Below, piece after piece: positions 33,687 to 41,292 of a DNA stretch of 64,000 nt (positions are counted from its first letter, which is position 1; every line of letters starts with the position of its first letter). The position numbers and the translations under genes are program-made. Source of the DNA: Streptomyces griseorubiginosus (GTDB lineage: Bacteria; Actinomycetota; Actinomycetes; Streptomycetales; Streptomycetaceae); the NCBI RefSeq assembly GCF_001514195.1, contig NZ_KQ948738.1:1469-65468 (forward strand), written 5' to 3'. The notes beneath the pieces were generated by a model. That model was given only the letters and a program-made list of their open reading frames with translations, did not search any database and was not told the origin of the DNA.

Positions 33687-34667
33687 GTGTCCGAACCGAT
33701 CGACCAGCCCGGCGAGTTCATCGGCCGGCCGGCCGCATCCTTACGCGGCATCGTCATCCGCTATCGCGGCCACTACATGGCGGGGGCAAGGCCCGCGAGG
33801 GTCACCCTGCCCTCGGCGAGCGTCACTCTCCTCCTGGGATGGGAGCAGCCGCTGACCATCCGGAGCGGGCCGGCACAAGGAGTGGCACCAGCTTCGTGGC
33901 CTGCGATGATCGCGGGCCCGCAGACTGCGCCCACGGTCGCGGGTTTCGACGGGGCCGGGTATGCCGTCGAGATCGACCTCACGCCACTCGGCGCGTACCA
34001 GCTCCTGCATCTCCCCCTGCACCACCTGGCAAGAACGGTCATCGCCCCGGACCACATCATGGGACCGGGCTGGGCCGCGAACACCACCGAACGGCTGGCC
34101 GCAGCACTGTCCTGGCCTCGCCGCTGGCAGATTCTCGACGCTCTGCTCGCCCGGCGCCTCAGCGCCGGAACTCTCCCGTCGCCTGCCGCCGTTCAGGCGT
34201 GGAACCTGCTACGGGAGCGGGGCGGGGCCGTCTCCTTGCGAGAGCTGACCCGGGCCACCGGCCTCGGTCAGCGCCGTGTCCAGCAGTTGCTGCGGGAGCA
34301 CATCGGACTGCCCCCTCAGACGCTCTCCCGCATCGTCAGATTCCACCGCGCCCTGGCAGTGGCATCGACAGGTCCGGACTCGCTCGTCGACCTGGCCGGC
34401 CTGGCGGGCTACCACGACCAGTCACACATGAGCCGCGACTTCCGTGCCCTCTCCGGCAAGACACCAGGAGAACTGCTCCACCTCATGCGCCGAAGACCAG
34501 CAGGGCACAGCGGCGGGCACATCCAGTCCTTCAACGACTTCGGCCTCCCTGCCCCACCAAGCCGCCCGGCGGGGTTCGCCGTCCCTGCGCCCGCTGACCC
34601 CACGAAGGCTCCTAGCCCTCCGCGACGATCCTGCGTGCCGCCTCCGTCTTCTTCCGGTGGGCCGTGA
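33687..34667 (+). CDS. AraC family regulator with a TTA codon
   Basis: Transcriptional regulator of 326 aa. An N-terminal sensor half (about 1-150) resembles AraC-linked domains of the DUF6597 type. The C-terminal double HTH is at about 180-275: LRELTRATGLGQRRVQQLLR and then LAGLAGYHDQSHMSRDFRALS. The GTG at 33687 follows GGAGGAA. Codon 19 (33741-33743) is TTA, read in Streptomyces only by the bldA tRNA, so translation is probably limited to late growth. The last 56 bp overlap the convergent lipoprotein gene. The flanking secreted-protein genes are possible targets. Confidence 0.87.
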   Translation: MSEPIDQPGEFIGRPAASLRGIVIRYRGHYMAGARPARVTLPSASVTLLLGWEQPLTIRSGPAQGVAPASWPAMIAGPQTAPTVAGFDGAGYAVEIDLTPLGAYQLLHLPLHHLARTVIAPDHIMGPGWAANTTERLAAALSWPRRWQILDALLARRLSAGTLPSPAAVQAWNLLRERGGAVSLRELTRATGLGQRRVQQLLREHIGLPPQTLSRIVRFHRALAVASTGPDSLVDLAGLAGYHDQSHMSRDFRALSGKTPGELLHLMRRRPAGHSGGHIQSFNDFGLPAPPSRPAGFAVPAPADPTKAPSPPRRSCVPPPSSSGGP

Positions 34668-35523
34668 GGAGCTCTTTCAGGGGCTTGGAGTTCTTGTCTA
34701 TTTCCGCCTTCTGCAAGGCTGATTCGGCCTTGAACCAGATGTCGAGCAGGTCCGTCTTCTCCTTGCAGCGCACATCCGCGCGCGCGGTCTCTTTCTCCTT
34801 CGTGGAGATGTCCTCGCGCTGGAATTCCCTGTTGTTCGCCGGTTCGAGCGGAGTGGTATATCGGAATCCTGAACTCCGCATGCAGGCGGACCAGTTCCGG
34901 AATACCTCCTTCACTTTCGGTTCGGTGAGCGAATCCTGGTAGCTCTGCGTGGAGATGGCCCGGGCGATCTCAGCGGCTTCCGGGGCGTCGTACTTCTTGG
35001 CGAGTTGCGCCACCGACTGGCCGAAGCAGCCGTTCCTCGGCACTTCCCTTCCTTTGTAGACGACCTTTTCCGCAGTGCCCGGTTCTGCACCTCGGTTTCC
35101 GTAGAACACCCGCAGGGCGTCCTCGGGAAGGTCGGGGCCCGCGGGCAGCGGGCCGAGGTCGGGGTGGTATCCGAGGCGAGCCGCCTCGCTCGAGCTGGAC
35201 AGCCCGTAGCGGCGGTCGGCGGACGTGGAGGTCTCGGCCTCCCGCTTCGCAGGCTCGTACGTGATCCCGTAGGTGCGCAGACAGCGTTTGGTCAGAATTT
35301 GCTGCGCGGACTCGATGACGGCGGACTCGTCAGCGGTGTAGCTGTAGCGGGCAATGGGCAACCGCTCACCAAAGGTGACCTGCGGCTTTGCCGCCGAACC
35401 GCTGGAGGTGACGGGCGTCTTGGAGGGCCCGGCCGGGGCGCCGCCCTCGCTCGGACCGCTCCCGGAGGAGCAGCCGAGCAGGGCGGCGGCCAGGGCCAGG
35501 CACAGGGGTGCCAGGCGTCGCAC
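34612..35523 (-). CDS. Hypothetical lipoprotein
   Basis: Unrecognised exported protein of 303 aa. A short basic start is followed by a hydrophobic stretch and the lipobox LLGCSSGSG. The mature part has a Ser/Pro/Gly-rich linker and then an alpha-helical, charged domain with repeated Cys (KRCLRTYG, NGCFGQS, SACMRSSGFRY, VRCKEK); the CMRSSGFRY pattern recurs in actinobacterial lipoproteins. Base composition is lower in GC than neighbours in the C-terminal half. The GTG at 35523 is 5 bp after the upstream gene's stop, so the two are co-transcribed. It overlaps the 3' end of the AraC gene. Confidence 0.75.
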   Translation of the reverse strand: MRRLAPLCLALAAALLGCSSGSGPSEGGAPAGPSKTPVTSSGSAAKPQVTFGERLPIARYSYTADESAVIESAQQILTKRCLRTYGITYEPAKREAETSTSADRRYGLSSSSEAARLGYHPDLGPLPAGPDLPEDALRVFYGNRGAEPGTAEKVVYKGREVPRNGCFGQSVAQLAKKYDAPEAAEIARAISTQSYQDSLTEPKVKEVFRNWSACMRSSGFRYTTPLEPANNREFQREDISTKEKETARADVRCKEKTDLLDIWFKAESALQKAEIDKNSKPLKELLTAHRKKTEAARRIVAEG

Positions 35524-35528
35524 GCGGG

Positions 35529-35963
35529 TCAGAACTTGTAGCAGGTGTTGTCGTTGCGGCCGTACCCGAAGGAGGCGTTGTTGTTGTACGTGTTCTTCAG
35601 CTGGTACGCCGTCCCGAACTCGGGGAGGGAGTCGCACGCGCCCTGGAGGTTGCTGTTGAAGTAGATCACCAGGTTGTACGGCGCCATGTTGACCGCGGAG
35701 GCGGCGTTGTTCTTGACGGGCTGGCCCTTTCCGGCGCCGTCACCGAGGAACGTGTAGCCGTTCAGGCTGTAATGGTCGAAGCCGCGGAACACGGTACGGG
35801 AACCGGCAAAGCCGGTGTTGTAGTGGAACCGCATGCAGTAGGTCTGGGAATCGGGACAGGTGAGTCCCGCGTCGGCATTCGACTGCGGGGCCACTCCGAG
35901 CACCAGACCGGCGGTGGCGGTGGCGGTCACACCGAGGGACGCGAACGTCCGGCTCAAACGCAT
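35529..35963 (-). CDS. Secreted peptidase inhibitor I36-like protein, second copy
   Basis: Exported protein of 144 aa. The signal peptide runs to about residue 30 (VLGVAPQSNADA). The mature part has CPDSQTYCMRF at its start, the I36-type Cys pair, a long Asn/Tyr/Gly-rich body and a C-terminal DNTCYKF. The ATG at 35963 follows GGGAGAT; the frame extends to 36122 without homology. It heads a two-gene unit with the lipoprotein gene. It is not close in sequence to the copy at 33136; only the cysteine framework and size are shared. Confidence 0.68.
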   Translation of the reverse strand: MRLSRTFASLGVTATATAGLVLGVAPQSNADAGLTCPDSQTYCMRFHYNTGFAGSRTVFRGFDHYSLNGYTFLGDGAGKGQPVKNNAASAVNMAPYNLVIYFNSNLQGACDSLPEFGTAYQLKNTYNNNASFGYGRNDNTCYKF

Positions 35964-36285
35964 GGCATATCTCCCGTGTTGGTCATACACGATTGGAGCG
36001 GCGCCATATTCCTCGCCGCGCGAGCCGGATGATCGTAACAACCCTTGATTCGTTGGGGAATTGGGATTTGCTGCTGTGGCACATGCTGACCGAGGGACAT
36101 CGGAGACTATGTCGGACATCACCCCTGCACGCAGACCTGAAGCACCATCCCACGCCCCGGCATGGCGGTCTCACGCATAGCCAATGCCCGAACTATGTTG
36201 CCCCGCCACATGTGCCCTCGCGATGCGCGTTCCTACGGTGTCCGGACACCCACCCGTCCCCACCGCACACGAGGAAGTGGCGCAC
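35964..36285. other. 322-bp divergent intergenic region
   Basis: Between the second I36-like gene and the MHS transporter. It has AT-richer patches (about 36040-36075) and an inverted repeat GACAT/ATGTC (36096-36100, 36109-36113). From 36263 the sequence repeats a motif also found at 26441-26526. No gene is supported. Confidence 0.6.
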
Positions 36286-37686
36286 ATGGCCTCCGCAGCA
36301 TCCGCTCCCCCGACGCCGAACAACCTGAAGCGCATCGTCGCCGCCAGCCTCATCGGCACCACCATCGAGTGGTACGACTTCTTCCTCTACGGCTCCGCGG
36401 CCGCCCTCGTCTTCAACAAGCTGTTCTTCCCGGACTCCGATCCGCTCGTCGGCACACTGCTCTCCTTCCTGACGTACGCCGTCGGATTCGCCGCCCGCCC
36501 GCTCGGCGCGCTGGTGTTCGGGCACTACGGCGACCGGCTGGGCCGCAAGAAGCTGCTGGTGCTGAGCCTGCTCCTGATGGGTGGGGCGACCTTCGCGATC
36601 GGCCTGCTGCCCACCCACGCGACCGTCGGCACCGCCGCCCCCGTACTGCTGACCGTGCTCCGCCTGGTCCAGGGCTTCGCGCTGGGCGGCGAGTGGGGCG
36701 GCGCCGTACTTCTGGTGTCCGAGCACGGTGACGCGCGCCGGCGCGGCTTCTGGGCCTCCTGGCCGCAGACCGGGGCACCGGCCGGGCAACTCCTCGCGAC
36801 GGGCGTGCTGTCGCTGCTGACCGCCGTCCTGTCGGACACCGCGTTCGGCAGCTGGGGCTGGCGGATCCCCTTCCTGCTCTCCGGGGTCCTGGTGATCGTC
36901 GGGCTGTGGATCCGGCTGTCCGTCGACGAATCGCCCGTGTTCAAGAAGGCGTTGGCGCAGGCTGAGGCCCGCAAGGCGGCGCGCGCGGGGACGGCCGAGA
37001 AGCTGCCGGTCGTCTCCGTGCTGCGGCACCACTGGCGCGATGTGCTGGTCGCGATGGGCGCGCGCATGGCGGAGAACATCTCCTACTACGTCATCACCGC
37101 GTTCATCCTCGTCTACGCCACCACCTCCGCCGGTGTCTCCAAGCAGACCGCCCTCAACTCGGTGCTCATCGCCTCCGCCGTGCACTTCGCGGTGATCCCC
37201 GCCTGGGGCGCCCTGTCCGACCGTGTCGGCCGCCGCCCGGTGTACCTGCTCGGCGCGGTCGGCGTGGGCGCGTGGATGTTCCCCTTCTTCTCGCTCGTCG
37301 ACACCGGCGGCTTTGGCAACCTGGTCCTCGCGGTGACCGTCGGGCTCGTCCTGCACGGAGCCATGTACGCACCCCAGGCCGCCTTCTTCTCCGAGATGTT
37401 CGCGACCCGCATGCGGTACTCCGGCGCCTCCATCGGCGCGCAGTTCGCGTCCGTCGCGGCCGGCGCCCCCGCCCCGCTCATCGCCACCGCCCTCCTCGCC
37501 GACTACGGCACCTCCACCCCGATCGCCCTCTACGTCATCGCCGCGGCCGTCCTGACCGTGGTCGCCGTCGGCGTCGCCCAGGAGACCCGCCACCGGGACC
37601 TGGCCGACGTCGAACCCGCCACCACCCCGGCCGCCGAGACGGGGTCCGCGGCCCACTCCCCCGCCGCCGACGCCAGGACCGTCTGA
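36286..37686 (+). CDS. MHS family MFS transporter
   Basis: Metabolite:H+ symporter family member of 466 aa, about 12 helices. The N-terminal signature GTTIEWYDFFLYG and FGHYGDRLGRKKLL between helices 2 and 3 are typical of MHS permeases for small carboxylates such as shikimate or proline. The ATG at 36286 follows GAGGAAG. It is convergent with the CdaR regulator and one gene from 3-hydroxybutyrate dehydrogenase, so uptake of 3-hydroxybutyrate or a related acid is a reasonable inference. Confidence 0.88.
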   Translation: MASAASAPPTPNNLKRIVAASLIGTTIEWYDFFLYGSAAALVFNKLFFPDSDPLVGTLLSFLTYAVGFAARPLGALVFGHYGDRLGRKKLLVLSLLLMGGATFAIGLLPTHATVGTAAPVLLTVLRLVQGFALGGEWGGAVLLVSEHGDARRRGFWASWPQTGAPAGQLLATGVLSLLTAVLSDTAFGSWGWRIPFLLSGVLVIVGLWIRLSVDESPVFKKALAQAEARKAARAGTAEKLPVVSVLRHHWRDVLVAMGARMAENISYYVITAFILVYATTSAGVSKQTALNSVLIASAVHFAVIPAWGALSDRVGRRPVYLLGAVGVGAWMFPFFSLVDTGGFGNLVLAVTVGLVLHGAMYAPQAAFFSEMFATRMRYSGASIGAQFASVAAGAPAPLIATALLADYGTSTPIALYVIAAAVLTVVAVGVAQETRHRDLADVEPATTPAAETGSAAHSPAADARTV

Positions 37687-37713
37687 GCCCTCACGGCCCG
37701 GAGCCGGACCCGG

Positions 37714-37738
37714 CCCCCGTACGCCACGCGTGCGGGGG
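37714..37738. terminator. Bidirectional hairpin terminator
   Basis: CCCCCGTACGC (37714-37724) pairs with GCGTGCGGGGG (37728-37738), one G-T pair, 3-nt loop. It abuts the stop of the CdaR gene and follows the transporter gene by 27 bp. Confidence 0.85.
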
Positions 37739-39712
37739 TCAGTTCCGTATGGACGCCGACAAGCGGTGCAGACGCAGGGCGAGTTGGATCTCCAGAGCGC
37801 GGGCGGGGCTCTGCCAGTCCTCACCGAGCAGCCGACCCACGCGCTCCAGACGTTGGGCGACGGTGTTCACGTGGACGTGCAGGTCGTCCTTCGTACGGGC
37901 CGGGCTCATCCCGCTGGCGAAGTAGGCGTCCAGGGTGCGCAGGAGGTCGGTGCCCCGTCTCTCGTCGTACGCGACAACCCGGCCGATGGTCCGCTCGACG
38001 AAGCCCGCGATGTCCCGGTCGCCGGCCAGGAGCAGTCCGAGGAACCCGAAGTCCTCGGCCGCCGCCCCGTCCCCCGAGCGGCCAAGGAGCCGCAGGGCGT
38101 CGAGGCAGCGGCGGCCCTCCTCGTAGGCGGCGGCCACGGCGTCCGGGTGGACGGCGAGGTCGCGCACCGGGGCGGAGGCACCCACGGTGACCGCCTCGTG
38201 GACGGCGGTGCCGAGGTGCCCGGCGGTACGACGGGCCAGTTCGGTGGCGGTGTCCTTGTCGGTCAGGGGCAACAGCAGGACGGTCCCGCCGTCGCGGGCG
38301 GCGGCCAGGCCGTGCCGGGTCGTGGCGAGGTGGGAGGCCGCGGACCACAGGCGTCTGCGGGCTGCCGCCTGCTGGTCGGCGTCGGCCGCGGGACCGTCGA
38401 GCCGTGCCGCCAGCACGACATGGGTGGCGTCGAGGTCGGCACCCAGCCGCGCGGCCCGTTCCCGTAGCAGACGCGGATCGCGGTCCCGGGCGTCGAGCAG
38501 GTCGTCCAGCAGCTCGCCGCGCACCCGCTGTTCGGCCTCCGCGGCGGACCGTCTGGCGAGCAGCAGCAAGGAGGTGACCATCGCGGCGCGCTCCAGCGTG
38601 CGCTGGTCCACCGGGTCGAGCCCGGGGTGACCGCGCAGCACGAGCGCGCCGAGGAGTTCGCCGCCGGCGGCGACGGCGGCGATCCAGTCGTCCCGGTGCC
38701 GTACGGCATGGCCTTCGATGCGGGAGGTCTCCAGTGGCTCGGCGGGTGCGAGTTCGGTGAACTCCACCGTGCCGTCGAGGATCTCGGAGACGGCCGCCGC
38801 CACGTCGTGCACCCCGCCGCCGCGCAGCACCAGTTCGGCGAGCCGGTCGTGGACGTCGGAGGCGCGCTCGATGACACCGCTGCGGTCCCGGATGATCTCG
38901 TTGGCCCGCTCCAGCTCGGTGAGGGCCGAGCGGGTCTCGGTGAGGAGGTTCGCGGTGTCGATGGCGGCCGCGGCGAGGGCGGCGAAGGAGCCGAGCAGGG
39001 CGATCTGCTCCCGTTCGAAGACCCGGGCCCGCCGGTCCGCCGCGAACAGCACCCCGATGACGCGGTGCCCCAGGGTCAGCGGCACGCCGAGGATGGCGAC
39101 CAGGCCCTCGTCCCGTACGCCCGAGTCGATGGCCAGGGTGTGCCGGAAGCGGTCGTCCTTGAAGTAGTCGTCGGTGACGTAGGGGCGGGCCGTCTGGGCG
39201 ACCAGTCCGCCGAGGCCCTCGCCCATCCCGAGCCGCAGCTGCTGGAACCGGGCGGCTACCGACCCCTCGGTGACCCTCATGTAGGTGTCACCGCGGGCCG
39301 GGTCGTGCAGGCTCAGGTACGCCACGTCCGTGCCGAGCAAAGACCGGGCGCGCTGCACGATGGCCCGCAGCACCGCGTCCAGGTCCCGGAGCCCTGCCAG
39401 GTCGTGGGCGGTCTCGAACAGGGCGGAGAGTTCGGCCTCGCGCCGGCGCCTGCCCTCCAGCTCGGAGCGCACGCACAGGGCGACCGTCCTGGCCGCCTCG
39501 AGCGCCGCGATCCACTCGGCGGACCTGCCCTCGGCGCGGGCGATCAGCACAGGCTGCTCGTAGGCGTCGGCGGACGCGCCCCTGGCCAGCAGGGCGAGGA
39601 AGGGTGCCTCGGCACTGGCGGCGGAGGGCTCGGCGGAGTGCGGGTGACCGCCGGGCCCCGGCTGACCGTCGAGCTGCGTGTGATCGCTGGACATGCCCAC
39701 AGGATTGCTCAT
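37739..39712 (-). CDS. GAF-containing CdaR/PucR family regulator
   Basis: Transcriptional regulator of 657 aa. A GAF domain lies at about 85-255 (ALFETAHDLAGLRDLDAVL, then DVAYLSLHDPARGDTYMRVTEG). A middle region resembles the CdaR GGDEF-like domain. The C-terminal PucR-type HTH is KDDLHVHVNTVAQRLERVG, about 615-635. The start at 39712 (MSNPVGMSS) lacks a strong RBS; an internal ATG six codons in is an alternative. It sits 48 bp after the divergently read BDH gene end, same strand, and faces the MHS gene. It probably controls both. Confidence 0.87.
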   Translation of the reverse strand: MSNPVGMSSDHTQLDGQPGPGGHPHSAEPSAASAEAPFLALLARGASADAYEQPVLIARAEGRSAEWIAALEAARTVALCVRSELEGRRRREAELSALFETAHDLAGLRDLDAVLRAIVQRARSLLGTDVAYLSLHDPARGDTYMRVTEGSVAARFQQLRLGMGEGLGGLVAQTARPYVTDDYFKDDRFRHTLAIDSGVRDEGLVAILGVPLTLGHRVIGVLFAADRRARVFEREQIALLGSFAALAAAAIDTANLLTETRSALTELERANEIIRDRSGVIERASDVHDRLAELVLRGGGVHDVAAAVSEILDGTVEFTELAPAEPLETSRIEGHAVRHRDDWIAAVAAGGELLGALVLRGHPGLDPVDQRTLERAAMVTSLLLLARRSAAEAEQRVRGELLDDLLDARDRDPRLLRERAARLGADLDATHVVLAARLDGPAADADQQAAARRRLWSAASHLATTRHGLAAARDGGTVLLLPLTDKDTATELARRTAGHLGTAVHEAVTVGASAPVRDLAVHPDAVAAAYEEGRRCLDALRLLGRSGDGAAAEDFGFLGLLLAGDRDIAGFVERTIGRVVAYDERRGTDLLRTLDAYFASGMSPARTKDDLHVHVNTVAQRLERVGRLLGEDWQSPARALEIQLALRLHRLSASIRN

Positions 39713-39760
39713 CGCACGCTCACCCCGTCAGGCCTGTGGAAAACTCCGGGCCGGTCCCGG

Positions 39761-40567
39761 TCAGTGCGCGGTCCAGCCGCCGTCGAGGACGAGCGAGGTG
39801 CCGGTGACGAAGGACGCGTGCGGGCCGCACAGGTACGCCACGGCCTCCGCGACCTCCTCGGGTTCGATGAGCCGCTTGAGCGCGCTGTCCTGGAGCAGCA
39901 CCTCGGACACCACGCGCTCCTCGGGGATGCCGTGCGCCTTGGCCTGGTCGGCGATCTGTCGTTCGACCAGTGGGGTGCGCACATAGGCGGGGTTCACACA
40001 GTTCGAGGTCACTCCGTGGGGGGCGCCTTCGAGGGCGGCCGTCTTGGAGAGACCCTCCAGGCCGTGTTTGGCGGCCACGTAGGCGGCTTTGTAGGCCGAG
40101 GCACGCAGTCCGTGGACCGAGGACACGTTGACGATCCGCCCCCACCCCTGCCCGTACATGTGCGGCAGCGCGCCGCGGATCAGGCGGAACGGCGCCTCCA
40201 GCATCACGGTGAGGACCGTGTGGAACGCCTCGGGCGGGAACTCCTCGATGGGACGGACCAGTTGGATGCCGGCGTTGTTGACCAGGACGTCGGTGCCGGC
40301 AGCCGCGTGCTCGGCGGCGTCCAGGTCGGTGAGGTCGAGGACATGCGGCTCCACCGTCCCGGACAGTCCCGTGGCCTGCTCGGCGAGCGCCTCCAGACCG
40401 GCGGCGTCCCGGTCGACCGCTCTCACCTTGGCCCCGGCGGCCGCGAGCCGCAGCGCGCAGGCGCGGCCGATGCCGCCGGCGGCGCCGGTGACGAGGGCGG
40501 TGCGGCCGCCGAGATCGAGCGCGGCGGCGTGAGATGCGGGTCCCGGGAGGACACTGCTGGCGGTCAT
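39761..40567 (-). CDS. 3-hydroxybutyrate dehydrogenase (SDR family)
   Basis: NAD-dependent short-chain dehydrogenase of 268 aa converting 3-hydroxybutyrate to acetoacetate. The cofactor motif TGAAGGIGRA is at about 27-36; VNNAG and NVSSVHG follow, and the catalytic pair is in AYVAAKHG (YxxxK). RTPLVERQIADQA and the C-terminal TSLVLDGGWTAH are typical of the D-3-hydroxybutyrate dehydrogenase subgroup. The ATG is at 40567. It lies upstream of, and in the same direction as, the CdaR gene (48 bp gap), so the two may form an operon. Confidence 0.87.
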   Translation of the reverse strand: MTASSVLPGPASHAAALDLGGRTALVTGAAGGIGRACALRLAAAGAKVRAVDRDAAGLEALAEQATGLSGTVEPHVLDLTDLDAAEHAAAGTDVLVNNAGIQLVRPIEEFPPEAFHTVLTVMLEAPFRLIRGALPHMYGQGWGRIVNVSSVHGLRASAYKAAYVAAKHGLEGLSKTAALEGAPHGVTSNCVNPAYVRTPLVERQIADQAKAHGIPEERVVSEVLLQDSALKRLIEPEEVAEAVAYLCGPHASFVTGTSLVLDGGWTAH

Positions 40568-40621
40568 GGTCCGACCCTAGGCAGGATCCCCTCCTCGCCA
40601 CATGTGGTCACGCCCCATAAT

Positions 40622-41101
40622 TCACTCGGAACTCATGGTTTCGAACCATGTGGGGGCGTCCACCGTCGCCTGCTTGATCCGCTGCATCCCGAACTCGTTG
40701 AGGTCGGGCAGGGCGTCCAGGGGGAACCATCCCACTTCCAGCGACTCGTCGTCGTTGACCCGGGCCTCACCGCCCACGGCACGACAGCGGAACGAGATGT
40801 CCATGTACTGGCAGATGTCACCGTTGACGTACGTCACGGGATTGAGCGCCTGGACCAGGACGACCCGCTCGACGACACAGAGGACGCCCGTCTCCTCCTC
40901 GACCTCCCGCACGGCACAGTCCGCGGGCTGCTCCCCCGGCTCCGGGATACCGCCGAGCATCGACCACTTGCCGGTGTCCGAGCGGCGGTTGAGCAGCACT
41001 CTGCCCTCGTCGTCGAAGACGATGGCGCTGACGCCGGGGAGCCAGAGCAGGTCGTGGCCGATGGACTTCCGGAGGGTGCGGATGAAATCTGGGGTAGCCA
41101 T
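40622..41101 (-). CDS. NUDIX hydrolase
   Basis: Small cytoplasmic pyrophosphohydrolase of 159 aa. The Nudix box runs from Gly51 to about residue 73, with the essential REVEEETG at 65-72 and the upstream GGIPEPGE. The substrate (nucleoside diphosphate derivative or other) cannot be read. It starts with ATG at 41101. It is 54 bp upstream of the BDH gene and in the same direction, but functional linkage is not obvious. A 9-bp satellite array lies upstream. Confidence 0.9.
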   Translation of the reverse strand: MATPDFIRTLRKSIGHDLLWLPGVSAIVFDDEGRVLLNRRSDTGKWSMLGGIPEPGEQPADCAVREVEEETGVLCVVERVVLVQALNPVTYVNGDICQYMDISFRCRAVGGEARVNDDESLEVGWFPLDALPDLNEFGMQRIKQATVDAPTWFETMSSE

Positions 41102-41175
41102 GGGCCGACCCTAACCGCCGCCGGTGACACGTCCGTGTTCTTCCGGACGAGGACGGGCGGACGCCCGGTCACCCG

Positions 41176-41262
41176 CCGCACCCGCAGCACCCGCAGCACC
41201 CGCAGCACCCGCAGCACCCGCAGCACCCGCAGCACCCGCAGCACCCGCAGCACCCGCAGCAC
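41176..41262. repeat. 9-bp satellite array (CAGCACCCG)
   Basis: Eight perfect copies of CAGCACCCG run from 41185 to 41256, with degenerate flanking units (CCGCACCCG at 41176, CAGCAC to 41262). It lies between the NUDIX start and the lnt stop. It has no RBS or homology as coding sequence. Confidence 0.92.
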
Positions 41263-41292
41263 AACGCCTGACGCCTGACGCGGTCGTACGCC

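Noticed and set aside
36184..36285. 34-codon upstream extension of the MHS transporter
   Set aside because: It passes through the strong GAGGAAG RBS, and the extra residues do not belong to the MHS fold.
41176..41262. CRISPR-like array
   Set aside because: Units are contiguous 9-bp copies with no spacers; this is a microsatellite.
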